Of a DNA stretch of 64,000 nt, positions 24,418 to 37,707 are shown piece by piece. The notes under the pieces were generated by a model, which was not told the DNA's origin, did no database searches, and saw nothing but the letters and a program-made list of their open reading frames with translations. Position 1 is the stretch's first letter, and each line of letters begins with the position of its first letter. This stretch comes from Panaeolus papilionaceus. Taxonomy: Eukaryota; Basidiomycota; Agaricomycetes; Agaricales. The position numbers were made by a program, and so were the translations under genes. The DNA lies in the NCBI GenBank assembly GCA_015501605.1, contig JADNRZ010000003.1:496001-560000 (forward strand), given 5' to 3'.

Positions 24418-26185
24418 TCATGTCCTTCGAACGCTGCCTATTGTTGGATTTCGGTCATGCATCGAAGAAATGGTATCCTTGTTCGAAAGTAGTAGAGCAG
24501 CCCTCTGCCATCTTGTCCATGGTTCTGTTCCTCTCACGACCCTAGCTTTCAGCAACGAAAAGATCCAGCTTTCGAGTTGCCCTGCGAACTGTTCAACCAA
24601 GAGGACCCAGAGATTTAATGCTGTCTCGATCATGCCGACACCATCCAGGAAATGTGAATCCGGGACAAACAGCTTAACATCCGACGGAATAGGCTTTTGA
24701 CGCAACCTTTGTAGCATAGTAGAAGAATTCCTATGCGCTGGTGCTTTTGAGGAAAAGATTTCGAGGAATAATTCCCGAGACGATGGACTAAATATCTCCT
24801 CGACATCACAGCCCATTAGTAGGGCATGCTTTGCAGAAGGACAAGTGAAAAGAGTCACGAAGAATCGGGATGAGAGATACGAGATGGTAAGGGAGGAGTC
24901 TGAACCTCCGGAGGGCGTTGCTTTGAATTTTGGAAAGTTCGGGTCTGCGGGGATCAGTGTGACTTCGATCCGCGTCTCTTCTGCTCGCTGCCTTAGGAAA
25001 GTCTCTGTTCTCAGTCTTGCAAAACGTTCCAAGGGTCCTTCATCGAGCCACTTGACTCCTCCTGCTGGAGAACTTTTTTTTGTAATTTTGGTACATTCGT
25101 CCGGGGTGTAGTCGATAGACGCAGGCAAGGGATCCGGTCGAAGAAAGACGTCCAGCCGCTTTTGGTAATGCAACTTCCAAGCCATGAAAAGAATTCGGGG
25201 CATGGTGAGCAGAAGCCCAAAAGGGGCACGTAATAATGCCAAAATTAGGGATGTTGAAGTTAGAGGTGTCGCAGTTATTGGACGCAAAAGAGCACGCAGT
25301 TTGAGATCCCCGAGCAGGTCTCGGTTGTCTGCTGTGCGGGTGTAGAGATGGACACGGACCGCGGGTTTGGGAAAATACTGCGGAGATACAGGATCCTCCT
25401 GCATCGGTGAATGCGAAGGAGCCTTGACGGATATACGATAAAATCCTGAGCGGTCGTTGAAGGGTGATACATGGAACTCTCTTTCAAATGTCCATTGGTG
25501 GTCGTAACTATTGATCCCCGTCAATAAGCTCTGAAGAACAGTCTTCAGTTGTAAGTGACATACCCAGGATCAACTGCTGTGTCCTCTTTTACTCCTTGTT
25601 GCAAGATATGAAGGTGACTTTCGCCAAATGTATTGTGTATCTGGCTCAGTCTGAGCTAATGATGGAAGCTGATAGAGACAGAAGACACACCTCAAGGACG
25701 ACATGGGTAAACCGGCCCTCCATATCGTACACGAAGTAAACAGACAGCGGGTTGATGCCTTCAAACCCAAGAAAGCTAGGCATGGTCATCATCCAGGCGT
25801 CAGCCAGCAGTAAATTATCGATTCCTTTTGCTTGCATGGCCCCTGCTAGTTTCTGCCTGATCGTCCCCGTACCAGGTGTGAGGTACGGCTCCGGCCTCAA
25901 GCCTGTCAACCTTCCCCATAAGCCCCCATATCCAAATATCCACCCATTTCCCAGATCCAATTGTCCGTCCTCTAGAGCTTGCAATGAAACGAGAAATGTC
26001 AAAGTGGGGTATGTGAAGGCATGGGTGGATTCTACTGGCAGGTGCCGGGCATGTGTTACCGAATTGTGAAGGATATAACCCCTGCTACGATGCTCAACGG
26101 CAGGTGTTCTGTGATAGAGATACGTCAAGAGCGAAAGTGAGATGCAAACAGCTGTTACAGACGCGTCGAGAAAATTTGGGGGCAT
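24418..26185 (-). CDS. DUF1365 family protein
   Basis: This protein of unknown biochemical function belongs to the DUF1365 family, found in bacteria, fungi and plants; in bacteria the gene often sits beside FAD oxidoreductases and cyclopropane-fatty-acid synthases, which hints at lipid metabolism. Start ATG at 26185, followed by a hydrophobic stretch (ASVTAVCISLSLLTYLYH) that could be a membrane anchor. Family signatures are seen in order: HNSVTHARHLPVESTHAFTY, MMTMPSFLGFEGINPLSVYF, then across an intron VVLEIHNTFGESHLHIL, then across another DHQWTFEREFHVSPFNDR and SGFYRISV. Introns lie at about 25691-25650 and 25560-25512. The C-terminal 300 residues include a second hydrophobic stretch and end at the TGA/TAG near 24418. 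The first ATG after an in-frame poor region was chosen. Confidence 0.88.
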
Positions 26186-26759
26186 GAGGTTATCATCCCG
26201 AAAGTCCCAAACGACGTTCACACTAAAAACGAGTCCATGACAAGATTGCTTGGCATAACCTTCCGTTCCAATTATAGAATTCCCTCTGACACCAAGGTCT
26301 TGAGCCAAACTCCAGGGTTTTGGCGACGACACAAGCGGTATTTTAACCACTTGATCGTGAAATATCTTCATGTGCTGTGAAGATGATATATTTAAGACTC
26401 GCATTGACATTCAATATCAACAACCACTCTTATCTAGACACAGGGGCTTGTCATCTATATATGGCAAGGATGACACAAACTTTTTCCAGTATAAGAGCGT
26501 TCAAACTACTGCAGCAAAAAGATCTGCGTATCTGAAGTTTAAATGCATTACTTAGCTTTGACTTGGATATTGGATGCAGTAAAATATTTTGTAGATTTTA
26601 GTCTATTTTAATGGCTCGAATGGAATTGGGGGCCAGCAACGGAACGCGGTCACGTGAGACTCGACTTGTTGAGTTTGCTGGGCCGGCTAAGCTTAGCTTG
26701 TCTCTGCACCATTCTACTGCCTCAACATAGGTTGAGGTAGATCCGGGATACCCACCTCA
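26186..26759. promoter_or_regulatory. Divergent promoter region (DUF1365 gene and Lys/Ser-rich gene)
   Basis: 574 bp between two divergent start codons. No confident TATA box or repeated operator was seen. Confidence 0.4.
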
Positions 26760-28658
26760 ATGGCGACACCAGGTCCAACCAAAACTGCAGTTATCCTAGC
26801 GACACCAATAGAAAATGTAGAGGAAAGCAGAGCGCAGAGGCTTCAGAGGCAGCAGGCCAGATTCAGGGATCGTGGAGGGTGCGTTTTCTCTGTCGGATAC
26901 CCAAATGCTCTGTTGAATAGCTTTATTTTTGCTGTATAGGATCTTTGTTCCATCTAGTAGGAATACACTTGCCGATATTTTACTCGGGAAGGCTTCACCG
27001 TTAAAAAAGCGTCAACGGTCTGTATCCGCGTCACCAACCAGAAGACTATCTGGGGTCAAGCAGCCGAGGAACATAGGGGAAAAACCCCCCATCAAAGCTC
27101 CTCGTCCTTCTAAAACACCTCAGAAGGATGCTCGGAAATCAACAGGTGCACAAAAGCGCCCAAGTCGTATGTGTCTCTTGGTATTCATTGATCTTATGCA
27201 TGATCTGACATCATTTCCAGTCCCCACTTCACAAGCAAAGGGAAAACACAGCAAAAAGGTGGAGCTCTCAGACTACTCAGGTGCGTTGCATATCCCTGCC
27301 ATCTGAATTTTACCAACACCTTCTGCAAAATCATAGAAGCCGAAGACGCACCGCCTCCACCAAAGCCTGCAGCGGTCAAGAAGCCCTCCACGAAGAAACC
27401 TCTCATACAAGACGAGCTTCTTGAGGATGTTATTGCAAGCACGAAGAAGGCTAAGCCACCTGCGAAAGCATCTAAACCTCCATCTAAGGATCGACAAAAG
27501 AAGTCGTCGAAGGTCATTGAATCCGAATCTGAGGCAGAGCCAGCGCCAAAGAAAGGGAAGCAAAAGAGCAAGGCACCTCCTTCCAAGGCTAAATTCAAAG
27601 GTATGTCTCTTCAAACATAATGACAAATCACACATTAATTCATCTGTAGCCAAACCGAAATCCCAAACTGCTCCAGAGCCTAGTAAGGACACGGAAGAAC
27701 GAGAAGTGGTTTCTTCCAAAGCACCACCAAAGAAACGTCGTCGGTCGTCGTCGTCCAGCAAAGTTGAAACAATCTACGATATGTCAGATAGTGAGGAATA
27801 CATACCGCCTGCGAAGACCAAGAAGAAGGCTGAGCCGAAGAAGAAGGCCGCGCAGTCAGCTTCCATGACATCTAAGGTGCAAGACAAGCCCAAACCTAAA
27901 CCTGCCCCTCCCCCACTTTCTCGTCTCTCGGACATCCCAGAGGAAGACGAAGAAGAGGAGATTCAACAGCCAATTTCCAAATCGTCTGCGAAGAAACCTG
28001 CTGAGGCTCCTAGTAAAGGGAAGAAGCGACCTGCGAACGACGATTCATTTTCCTCTAAACCCCCACCGCAGAAGAAGTCGAAATCAACGAAAGCAGATTC
28101 CAAGGATGCTAAACAGTCTGCTAAAGCTTCAACCTCGTCTTCTGCTCAGAAAGGCAAAGTGTACTCGAACAATGCTGACGACGATTCGGAGGGTGAATCT
28201 AGGAGCGCTTTGAAAAAGAAGCGATCGAGGCCCGTTGAAGAGGAAGATGAGGTCCCAGAGGAAAGTTCCAAGAGGTCCGGCAAACGATCGCGGCTAGAAG
28301 AGGCGCCTCCCGCAAAGAAGAAGTCAGATAAGAAACCTCTTGAGGAGAAATCAAAGTCGCTGAAGAATGCTCTTCAAGATAAGACAAAGACCTCGAAACT
28401 TCCCGCCTCAGAGTCCAAGGGGCCCAGCAAGAAGCCGGCCAGCACCAACGGGACCATAAAGCCAGTTACTTCGTATGTTCGTGCATTTTTGTTTCATTAT
28501 ACATTCTGAATTTTCTGCTAATTAGGAAACGGAAGGAAAACGCGGTGGTGGCCGAACAAGCGCAACGAGGACCTCCGAAGAGCGTTCTCCTCAAACTCAA
28601 GAACTCACAACCTTTGATTTTCGATTTCGAACCTGATCCTATTGATTTTCTTTCCTAA
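26760..28658 (+). CDS. Lys/Ser/Pro-rich, probably nuclear disordered protein
   Basis: Not recognised as a named family. Start ATG at 26760 (MATPGPTKTAVILATP), with an intron at about 26880-26939 joining GG to IFVPSSRNTLADILLGK. Further introns lie at about 27169-27220, 27281-27340, 27601-27650 and 28472-28525. The N-terminal 60 residues look conserved in character (RLQRQQARFRDRGG, then IFVPSSRNTLADILLG). The rest is disordered: many basic clusters of nuclear-localisation type (PKKRRRSSSSSK, KPAKKK-like runs) alternate with acidic stretches (EEDEEEE), and a motif ETIYDMSDSEEYIPP sits near 27770. The C-terminal exon ends LIFDFEPDPIDFLS, stop at 28656-28658. A chromatin or nucleolar role is a guess from composition only. 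Confidence 0.75.
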
Positions 28659-29209
28659 CATCGTTTTCGTCAATTTGCTTTGGTATTTAATCTTACGTAC
28701 TTGTTTTGTTTCCGCTCATCATCCATTCATGTAAAGTAGTTAGCTATACCCATCCTCACCCTGCATCTGTCCGTCACTACAATATATCAGATTTCAAACT
28801 CCAAGATGAATATGATAATGTTGGCAGGGTTCCTCACACCCTGGGCTCCAAGGCAAATCCGTGGAATGAATGCTACACGTTTCTTTATGTAAATAAACAA
28901 TAGGATATGTAGTATACAGCAAAGCGGTAATGAGTCCACGTAATGCTCAGATAAACAGATGGAGCAGCAGCACGATTCACCATCTACGAATCTGTCATAG
29001 ATAAAATGATAATTTGGTATATTATACCATTGATGAAGAATGGAAAAAGATCTTTATGTAAAAAAGAAGACACGACACGAAGAGCAACACGAAGGACCGA
29101 TCCCATTACCTGAATTCATCATTAAGTGAGATAAAATAAATGAAAAAAACGACAGTGCAGAACTACATGTAAGAAAAAACAAAGCCCGACTAGACACACT
29201 GAGGTTACG
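28659..29209. other. Intergenic between convergent genes
   Basis: 551 bp between the 3' ends of the Lys/Ser-rich gene and SET2, AT-rich and consistent with two 3' UTRs. Nothing else was seen. Confidence 0.5.
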
Positions 29210-32200
29210 CTATTGTCTAAACTCGTTACTGCGCGGTGGACATAGTCGTGGGTCTGAAGGGACGGATGAAGGGTAAGGTGAAGGGTCGTCTACCATCATG
29301 GCTTCATCGTTTGCATGGCGAAGCTGCGGACCCGACAGCGGAGGTGCCATTGAAACCGAGGACGGCGAAGTTTGTTGGTCTACAGGGGTGCCCATTTCCT
29401 CGTCGTCATCTCCGTTATCGGAATCGGGATCCATCCCCATTGCTTCCTCGACTGACATGGATATTGCGTGTGAGGGTGTATCATCACCACCATCATGTGA
29501 GCTAGGTGTATGTGTGGACGTCGAGGGTGTGGGCAGGACGCTGTTAGACGGCTTTGACCTCTTGCCGGATTTCTCCAATTTGCGAAGCACCTTTGCGATA
29601 TACTCCTTTGAGAACTTTTTGATCTTCACAACTTTCTCTTCCGAGAGCGCCTCCAGCTTGCTGTTCTTGTAACTCGACGACTTTTTCTCCTTCTCGGCGA
29701 TGACACCCGTCAGCTGAAAAATGAAATGAGATGATTTACGCGTGCAAGAATAAAGCAACCCACCTCGCGGGCATATTTCTTGAAAGAGTCGTGGTCAAGC
29801 GCGGTAGCATGCTTAGACATGTACTTGACCACAACGTCGCCCACCAGTTTCATGAGACGCTTTTCTTTCCGAGCTTCCTTTTCTTCTGGAGTAAGGAGTT
29901 TCTTTGAACTACGCTCCTTCTTGCGTGCAGCCTTCTCAGCCTCAGCAGCAGCAGCGGCTTTGGCGTCTGCGGCAGCTTGAGCTACGGCGGCCTCTTCCTT
30001 AGCGGCGGCCTCCGCTGCAGCTGAAATGACATCCTTGATACTCTGTCTGGCTTGTCTTTGTTCCTCTGCATACCGCATCTGAGCCTCAGCTAGTGCTACT
30101 TGGGCGGCACGCTGCTCTGCTAGACTTTGATAATGATCCTGAGGAGGGTGAGGGGGAATGAAGGGGCGTTCAATGTTTCGACGTTTCCTGCGTGCTTCAC
30201 TTTGCCAGGGATCCCCAAACTCGGACTTGTGTTTTTCAGGGACACGGATTTCGATAAGCGGTAATGGGTTCGTATTCAAGTTGGCCAGGTCTTCCTCCTG
30301 TAATAATTTTAGTATCCGAATCAATAATAGAACGGTTATCGAAAACCTACCCTGATTACACGCTTGGGTATCCGATTATAGATGGGCAATGTGTCCCAAT
30401 GATCCAAGAGCTGACACGGGGATAGTAAGATAGCTGGATAGAAAGAGACATGCAGGGGCGTTAGCCTACCTTCTGGGCCAGATTCTTCACGACTTCATTG
30501 TCCGACTCGCTGCACGCTTTCACGGGTATATGAACTTTAGAGTCCTGGACCTTGTTCTGGTTCAACAACGGCCATGCACTCATGCACTCCATGGCCTAAT
30601 GTGAAGGCTTCAGCCGGTGTCGTTTTGTTCTAAAATAAAAAATTGCGCACCAAGGTAATCAACTCCAGGTCGGACGCGTTATCTTCCAAGACATTTGTCA
30701 TTAAACTGTATCCGCGCAAACGCATAACCTGGCGCAGAGCTGCCTGATCTTCGGTGATCTTTGGGTAAAGTCCATAATGAGCAAGTCTTCGTTATAATGG
30801 TCCAAGGCAACTTACTTTCAGACGCGTTAATAATTTAGCGAGGACCTTGCGGCTTGTCGTTTGCCGAATGGCTTGAATGATTTTTGGAACCTCCTTCTCG
30901 ACAACTGGTTTCATTGTGGGCTGCCCAGACTTTTAATTTTGTGTGGATAGAAAATAGGATATGAACCACCGTACCATGAAATCGGGATCATCAATCTTCT
31001 TTCCTTTCTTCTTCTTAGTACCTTTGAGTTCCATCACATCCTCCTCATCTGTTATTCCAAGGGCATCCAGATACAGATCGTCCATGGCGGCGAATTCCGT
31101 TTGAGTCTTGCCACCGATGTAGCCGACGCACATAGGTTCGCCACAGAAACATTCCTGCGCTTGGTGACTGAAAACTGTCAGTCGGAGTGAAGATAAGACG
31201 ACGAGCAAGATGCACGTACCCATATCGATCCACATTGTAGTTGAACGTTAGCTCCTCGTGTTTGAGGATGGCACGTTTTGCAAATATACCCATCCGCACA
31301 TGATCTCCAACGGTCCATTTTGCTACATAGCAGTTGGGATTGCAGCTGTGATTGGCAAATCGTCCAATACCCCCACTTTTCGTGGCGTCGATGAACTGGT
31401 CAAAAATTGTCACAACCCTGTACTTCAACCCTGCGAAACATAGCTACGCACCTCGTCTTTTTGCAGCATCATGAAATAGAAGTGCTGAATACCCTCTTCG
31501 GCGTATTCACGCATGCGCTTTTTGAAAGAAACAGGGTTCACAACGTCACCAACATATTCATAAATGAAGGTATCTCTGCAATCAGGCAAGCCATCAAAAC
31601 GAGAAAATTGACGAAAGGTGAACATAGACGTACTTTGGTAAATTATCCTCTGCTCTAAGCCCATATCCCTTCATTTCCGTCTTTACTATCTCGATATTCG
31701 CATAATCCTTCCTTTGGAACCTGAAGACACGAGGATATCAGAACCGCAAACATCGTGCCAATATATGGTGTGGCAAGAAGACCTCTCACCTCTGATTCTG
31801 ACAATGAGATTTGCAACGGCAGTCTTCCAGCAGACATTCCACTTGTGTTAGTCGGTTAATGCAATCAGAATATGGCCCGCATGCGTTGTCTGTGCTGTCT
31901 ATGCCTGTGTGGACACGTAAGACTATGCATGACAAAACGGTATGGTGGCCAAAGTGGCCAAAGGTAGAAATTGGGTACAGTACTGTCTACGACGTAGCTG
32001 AGCAACCGGAAATAAGAACGAACCATGTTCATAGGTGCAGTCGCAGGACATGCTCTCAAGAACTTCCCTAGACCGACCCAGGGATTTGTACTGGTAATTG
32101 TTGTCCTGAATCTCATTAAAAGTACTCAAGGCCCCTTGTCTGGCAATGGGGAGATGACCTATAAGCTGAACTGGAGCGGCAGAAGCCTTCTTGGATGCTC

Positions 32201-32540
32201 TTGAAGGGGCTGTGAGCGGGGGAATTGACTCTGATTTGGGTGTGCCTGAGGCCGTCGTGGTTGGAGCTGTTGGGGACGCCGATGACTTGAAAGTGAGGTT
32301 TGACGCATCCACAAGGGTGGGTGACTGCGATGGTGATGAGTCCTCGACCTTGAGATTGTGTAGTGGCTTTGTGTCGACGTCCATAGTGGTGAGAGAGGGT
32401 GTGTGCAAAGGAGTTCCAGCTAAGGACTCTTCTTTGGTCTTGACCGCTGTTGGCAGATCAACACCTGCCCCGTTCAGGCTCAAACCAATAGATGAGCTCT
32501 GACTAGGTTTCTCTCTCATATCTGAGTATACTTCAGTCAT
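29210..32540 (-). CDS. SET2: SET2, histone H3 lysine-36 methyltransferase
   Basis: Methylates H3K36 on transcribed genes while bound to elongating RNA polymerase II. Start ATG at 32540. Domains in order: Ser/Thr-rich N-terminus; an AWS-type Cys cluster (MSCDCTYEH, then [11 protein letters not shown], then [14 protein letters not shown] at about 31870-31800); SET domain with [23 protein letters not shown] (about 31560), [19 protein letters not shown] (about 31370; the SAM-binding NHSCNPNC is intact), [14 protein letters not shown], and post-[19 protein letters not shown] (about 31150). Then a TFIIS N-terminal-like helical domain (about 30900-30400, ending near [20 protein letters not shown]), an Ala-rich coiled coil (about 30100-29930), and an SRI-type C-terminal segment ([42 protein letters not shown]) that should bind the phosphorylated polymerase II tail. 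It divergently flanks RPA49. Confidence 0.93.
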
Positions 32541-32941
32541 TTTCTCCTGTATTCAATCAGCTTGTCGAATTAGCCGCTTTATGCCTATAAATTTGTCAGG
32601 AATTCTCGGCTGTGTTGAACAGAATTACAATAACGGTAAGCTGCGCTGCACTGTTGAACAAGTGGGTAATTTCTGTACCCAAAACCCAATAGGAATCAGC
32701 TGTAGTGCCTGCTAACAAGCGTAGAGAGCAAGGAGCGAGATGTGCGCAAAGATGGTACGCATACAGTAGCGGTAGCGGGACAAGGGTATAGGTACAAATA
32801 TGGTTTCGGAATGAAACCGACAAAGTCTTTTCTGACTCCCATCATCGGCGACCGACGACCTATTTACTTTACCTTCCATATCGTCTTTGACTATTAGGTT
32901 CCTTATTAACGACCACAGATTTTTAAAAGCTGTCGTGAAAA
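32541..32941. promoter_or_regulatory. Divergent promoter region between SET2 and RPA49
   Basis: 401 bp between two divergent ATGs, so both 5' UTRs and promoters must fit here. No clear TATA box. Confidence 0.5.
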
Positions 32942-34603
32942 ATGTCAGCAGCCATGGTTAACAAGAAGAGAAAAAGAGATTCAAGTCCTGAACCCCGATT
33001 TGTTGTATCGTCCTCTTCTTTGGGAAAAACGGGTCCGCTGCTCGGTAATTTTTTTTATCTCTATCAAACATACTTTTTGAACCATACTTTAGTTAGTTAT
33101 CCAGCAGTTACACCTCCAAAATCCACACATTTCAAATGTTATGCAAGAAAAAAGTTGAAAACAGACGCAGACGATGGAAAGGACGATCAGCAGAACCTTC
33201 TGGTAGTCGGGGAGACTAAAGCTGTGGAATTCGTTACAAATGACGAAGAAACTCAAAAAGCAGCCGAGTCAGGTTGCAGGTGCGTTCTGCTTTCGAGTGT
33301 TCCTAACTTTTATACATATTAATCTCTTGCAGATATTTCATCGCGGTCCATAATAAACGTACTGGGGCAACAACTCTTGTACCATCTTCAAAGACTCCCC
33401 ATATTCTCAGCCACGCTGTTAAAGCCCTAAAATCTCTGCCTACTTCTGCTGCACCATCGAAACTGCAATATTTGGCAGCCAAAAATGCACTCGGCGAAAC
33501 CTTTGGTACTAAAAAGCAGAAAGCAAACATTCGTGCACAGGAACGCAATCGCATCGACGTCGGTGCTATGGAGGGTGTCATGGATTATGTTATGGAGAGC
33601 ATCGACAAGGGTGCAGAAAACCTGCTGACTGCTGGTAAGTATTTCGATTTATCAGGAAGGAGACGCACGATGTAATGGATTCTGTTCATCCAGAGGAGAC
33701 CAAAGAAGCTGCTGATAATAACCGCCTTATACCACCATTCTCTACCGAAGCAACGGACCCGGCGGATGTCTATCCTCTTCACTCTATCATCCCTGAGGCC
33801 GAGTGGAAGGCTTTATCTATCACGCCCTTTGATGCCGCTGCTGACATGAAGCAGAAAAAAGCCATGCTCCCATATCAACGATCGAACTGGGTAAATGAGC
33901 ACCTGAAGACGCTTGACACTTCCACTTCTAAGAATAAGAAAAATCTGTATGATCACTTCCCTGGCTTCTCAAATTGCATGCTAACGGCCGCGCAGTAAAA
34001 TGTTGTTATACATTTCAGCCATGCTGACATTACGACAAGCAGGCTTTAAACCTATAGACAAGGAGAAGCTATGCGAAAGACTGAGCTCGTTACCCAGTAT
34101 AACGGTCGAGAGTTTACTTAATCGGTTTGCAGAGCAGCCTAGGGGTCAGACTAGGTATGGAACACCATTTTTCTCCTCTAGCTTCCGTCTAAGATCGATA
34201 CAGTTACCAGATAACCAGCACCTCGGGAACAAGCCTCCTAACACACATATTTGCACTATGCTTGAAGGTTGACGGATTCGCCACAAATACGAAGGTTATT
34301 GCACATGACCTTAGTATGTCAGTGACACAGTAAGTCGAGCATAAATAATTACCACGCATCATTTTATTCACGTTCTAATGCCAAATCCAGAGTGAACGAT
34401 CTGTTCAAATCCCTCGGTGAGACCCCTGTTCTTACATGCAGAAAGTTACTCGACTGATTATTCGTAGGTTGTAAAATCATCAAGCTCTCTGACAGAGAAC
34501 GAGCACAACTTGGTCTTGCTGATACCGCTGCAGAGGATAAACGAGCTGTGCTGACTGCACCTGTCGAGTTCCCCAAGCCGCGACTCAGGAAGAAAAACAA
34601 GTA
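32942..34603 (+). CDS. RPA49: RNA polymerase I subunit A49
   Basis: Pol I-specific subunit that pairs with A34.5 as a TFIIF-like module and helps initiation and elongation on rDNA. Start ATG at 32942 (MSAAMVNKKRKRDSSPEP). Introns occur at about 33044-33093, 33280-33332, 33634-33692, 33950-33999 and several in the 3' part. The N-terminal half carries the dimerisation beta-barrel features (FVVSSSSLGKTGPLL, then YFIAVHNKRTGATTLVPS) and the linker NALGETFGTKKQKANIRAQE. The C-terminal half has the tandem winged-helix DNA-binding part: IIPEAEWKALSI, YQRSNWVNEHL, YISAMLTLRQAGFKP and a last exon ending CKIIKLSDRERAQLGL, then the basic tail KPRLRKKNK and TAG at 34601-34603. Length (about 420 residues) fits the family. 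Confidence 0.88.
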
Positions 34604-35070
34604 GACCAGTACTGATTCTGTGGTGATGCTCCGCCTAATACAACTGATCTCATACTATTCCATCAAGTCAAGTAATGAAATTTTTGAGAATAGAGGTCGA
34701 AGATATAATACCCCTTACTTCGTTCAGCATTACACATCAAGTCTAGCTCGAAGTACCGGTGAACACGCATTATTTTGAACTTTTGCATCCTGATTCTTCA
34801 AGTCCCTTGTGAGCCACGGGCTTGTAATGGGCGTTCGGCGCCCTTCCTGTGTAAATTACTTGTCACTTGAGAATCTCAGTCCACTCAGCTGATGGTGCTT
34901 GCTGCATATTATCACGTTTTTCCTGTCGGTTATCACCGGCTATCCTCTAACCAGAATTCATCCCACCTTGTATTTGTACCCCTTCTACCCCGCATTACAC
35001 TTGCCATTGCTTTTATTCACCTACCTATCCTCAACGCTCTCATCTCTTTATCACTCACAGCAGTTTCAAC
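34604..35070. other. Intergenic between RPA49 and the thiolase gene
   Basis: 467 bp containing the RPA49 3' UTR and the thiolase promoter, with a pyrimidine-rich 5' leader before ATG 35071. Nothing else was seen. Confidence 0.5.
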
Positions 35071-37076
35071 ATGCCAGGTCGCAGAACATTTTTGATCGGA
35101 GGGGGATGCACCGCGTTCATCAAGGTGGGCATTAAATTCGTCATCTGACCTGACCTCATTCAACTAATCTATGACCAAAGCCCAGGGCGACTCGGTCCAC
35201 TGAAGATGTGTGTTGTATTTTAAACGAGATGTGAAGTTCCGGTCCTAATGAATTTTTTTTCAGATGGGTCTTGAGGCAGCAACGAAGGCATTACTTGATG
35301 CAGGTAAGCACTTTCAGCTCCAAGTTGGGACCATTTGACATACTGAGCCTCGTTTTAGGCGTCACCTACGATGCAATACAGACCGCGTTTGTTGGGTACT
35401 GTTATGGTGATTCTACAAGTGGACAGGTATGGCATTCATGATGTGTGTAATTCACAACGACCACCTCACATGTGTTCAGCGCGCCTTGTACAATCTTGGA
35501 CTCACCCATATCCCCATCATCAACGTTAATAACAACTGCTCGACCGGATCAGCAGCCTTGTTCCAGGCTAACAACGCAGTCAAATACGGAGAGGTCGAAT
35601 GCGCACTTGCATTGGGCTTTGAGCGTATGAAGCCTGGTAGCTTGGGTACCAACTTCCCAGATCGTCCCTCACCCATGATCCTATTCAACCAACGCAGCCA
35701 GGAAATGGAAGACGACCACTTAGGAGAGAACCACGGTCCCGGCGCTCCTCGCATGTTTGACAATGGTGCACAGGAGTACTTCCAGAAATATGGTGGTAGT
35801 GTTGAACACTTGGCAAAGATCGGTAAGTAATTTAACCACCCATCCCTCCTGGTTAATTGATCATCGAGCTTACTCTTACGTCACTAATTAGCGTCAAAGA
35901 ATCACAAGCATTCCGTTAACAATCCCTATTCCCAATTCCGAGACGGATGGAGTGTTGAACAGGTCCTTTCTGCGCCAAAGATCACCAGGAACTTGACCAA
36001 ATTCATGTGCAGTCCCACTTCCGTAAGCACCAATCACCTGGACCAAAATTTCATGTCACTTAAACTTTCTGAAGGACGGCGCTGCAGCTTGTATTGTTGC
36101 TTCGGAGGACTTCGTTCACCGACATGGACTCGAAAATCAAGCCATTGAAGTTGTGGCACAAGCTTTGGCCACCGATGGACCAACGACATTTGAGGGGAAG
36201 AACGCTATGGATGTTGTCGGATACTCAATGACAAAGTTTGCCGCTGATAAGGTCTTCAAAGATGCCGGATTCGAAGAGAGCAAGGGCAGAGACCAGGTTG
36301 GCGTGGTAGAACTGCACGACTGTTTTGCTGCCAATGAGGTAACGTTTTCCAGATTTTGGGGTTCTAGGCCCTCTAACGATCGTTGCAACAGTTGATCACT
36401 TACCCGGCCCTTGGATTATGTGCTCCGGACGAAGCACACAAACTGGTGGAACGTGGCGATAATACCGTACGACGATACGCTACTAGCTTTCATGAAACCT
36501 TATACTGACTGCCCATCCTTAAAATTTAGTACGGTGGCAAATATGTCGTCAACCCCAGCGGCGGACTTGAGGCCAAAGGCCACCCCCTCGGTGCCAGTGG
36601 GCTTGGAATGCACTTCTACATCATGAGTACGTCCTCCGACCTTCGCCTTTGCATGCCGTTTGCTGATTTGAACGTTGTCTACATAGTGCAATTGAGAGAT
36701 TGTAAGACCCCTGCAGGTTGATTAATTCCGTCTTCATCGTTCTGACTTGTTACAGGGGCCGGTCCTATGCAAGCTCCTGGGCTCTTCGATACCGCAGATA
36801 AGCGCGGCAAATTTGGCCTCGTGCACAACGTTGGTCTCGGTGGAGCTGTCGTGGTCTCCCTTTTGCGTCGCCCTGAATTCTACAAGCCTGGAGGTGTAGA
36901 CGGCAGGACAAGGTTGGTACAGCGAATGTTACTCTCTGGCGTTCCATACTTACCTTCTTGCTCGAAGGCTCGGATATAACCACGCCCATGAATGCCGCCC
37001 CGTTACCGTCGCTGACGTTAACAAGGTCAAATCGAAAAATGCCTCCCCCTACGTTCTCCAGTACGCCAAACTGTAA
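35071..37076 (+). CDS. SCP2-type (sterol carrier protein x) thiolase, peroxisomal
   Basis: Thiolase that cleaves 3-ketoacyl-CoA, typically for branched or sterol side chains, in the peroxisome. Start ATG 35071 ([18 protein letters not shown]). Short introns follow, at about 35125-35182, 35208-35263, 35305-35359, 35426-35479, 35824-35891 and 36019-36078, with more in the 3' part. Catalytic features are intact: the acylated Cys in [15 protein letters not shown] (about 35540), FGRM-region equivalent [14 protein letters not shown] (about 36310), [16 protein letters not shown] (about 36560-36605) with the catalytic His, and [18 protein letters not shown] (about 36820). As in other SCP2 thiolases, His replaces the Cys of the C-terminal CxG box. 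The protein stops at 37074-37076 after QYAKL; AKL is a functional type-1 peroxisomal signal variant. There is no C-terminal SCP2 lipid-binding domain. Confidence 0.94.
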
Positions 37077-37707
37077 ACGGACACTTCTCGGCCTTTGTTT
37101 TTAGCTTGCTTTTATGTACATTGCCGTCTCACACTGATTCGACAATTATACAACCATTGCATCTGAAAATTGGTTTACAACGCTGTTGTACCATCTTTGA
37201 ATTGTGGAAATATTTTTGGGACAGGCCTTAGAGCTTCCTTCAAGTGATCGGTATTGAATTCACGTTGGGCACATATCTTCGAGCTGTTCGCCGTATTAAT
37301 TTTATCGTCATATGACATAGTGGACTAATCTGACGGTTTGAGGTTATTTTACATTGGGCATATAAACGACATGCGGGCATATCGGCCGAGAGATGCTATG
37401 GAAATACAGAAAATGCTGCGTCGAACTAACTTGGGATAAATGAGGAATATGCTACTGTAGATGCTGAATCATGGTGCAGGTCAGACTAAGTATAAACAGC
37501 TTTATGTATAAGATTTGTAGGCTACATCAGACACGGGTCAATGAGGGAAGCATAAGGGAGCGTATACGAGCAAATAAAATAACGCCAGCGTCTTGAAAAG
37601 GCCGGGAAGAAGTGTCGAAGGGGAGCTTGTATTGAAACTATGGTGTCGCTACAGCAGGCTCTTCGGTTTGCTCGACGCTGTTTCGTCTGGGATGAAGACT
37701 TCGGAAT
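37077..37707. other. Intergenic between convergent genes
   Basis: 631 bp, AT-rich, no supported ORF. It contains the thiolase 3' UTR and probably that of the small Cys-rich gene. Confidence 0.45.
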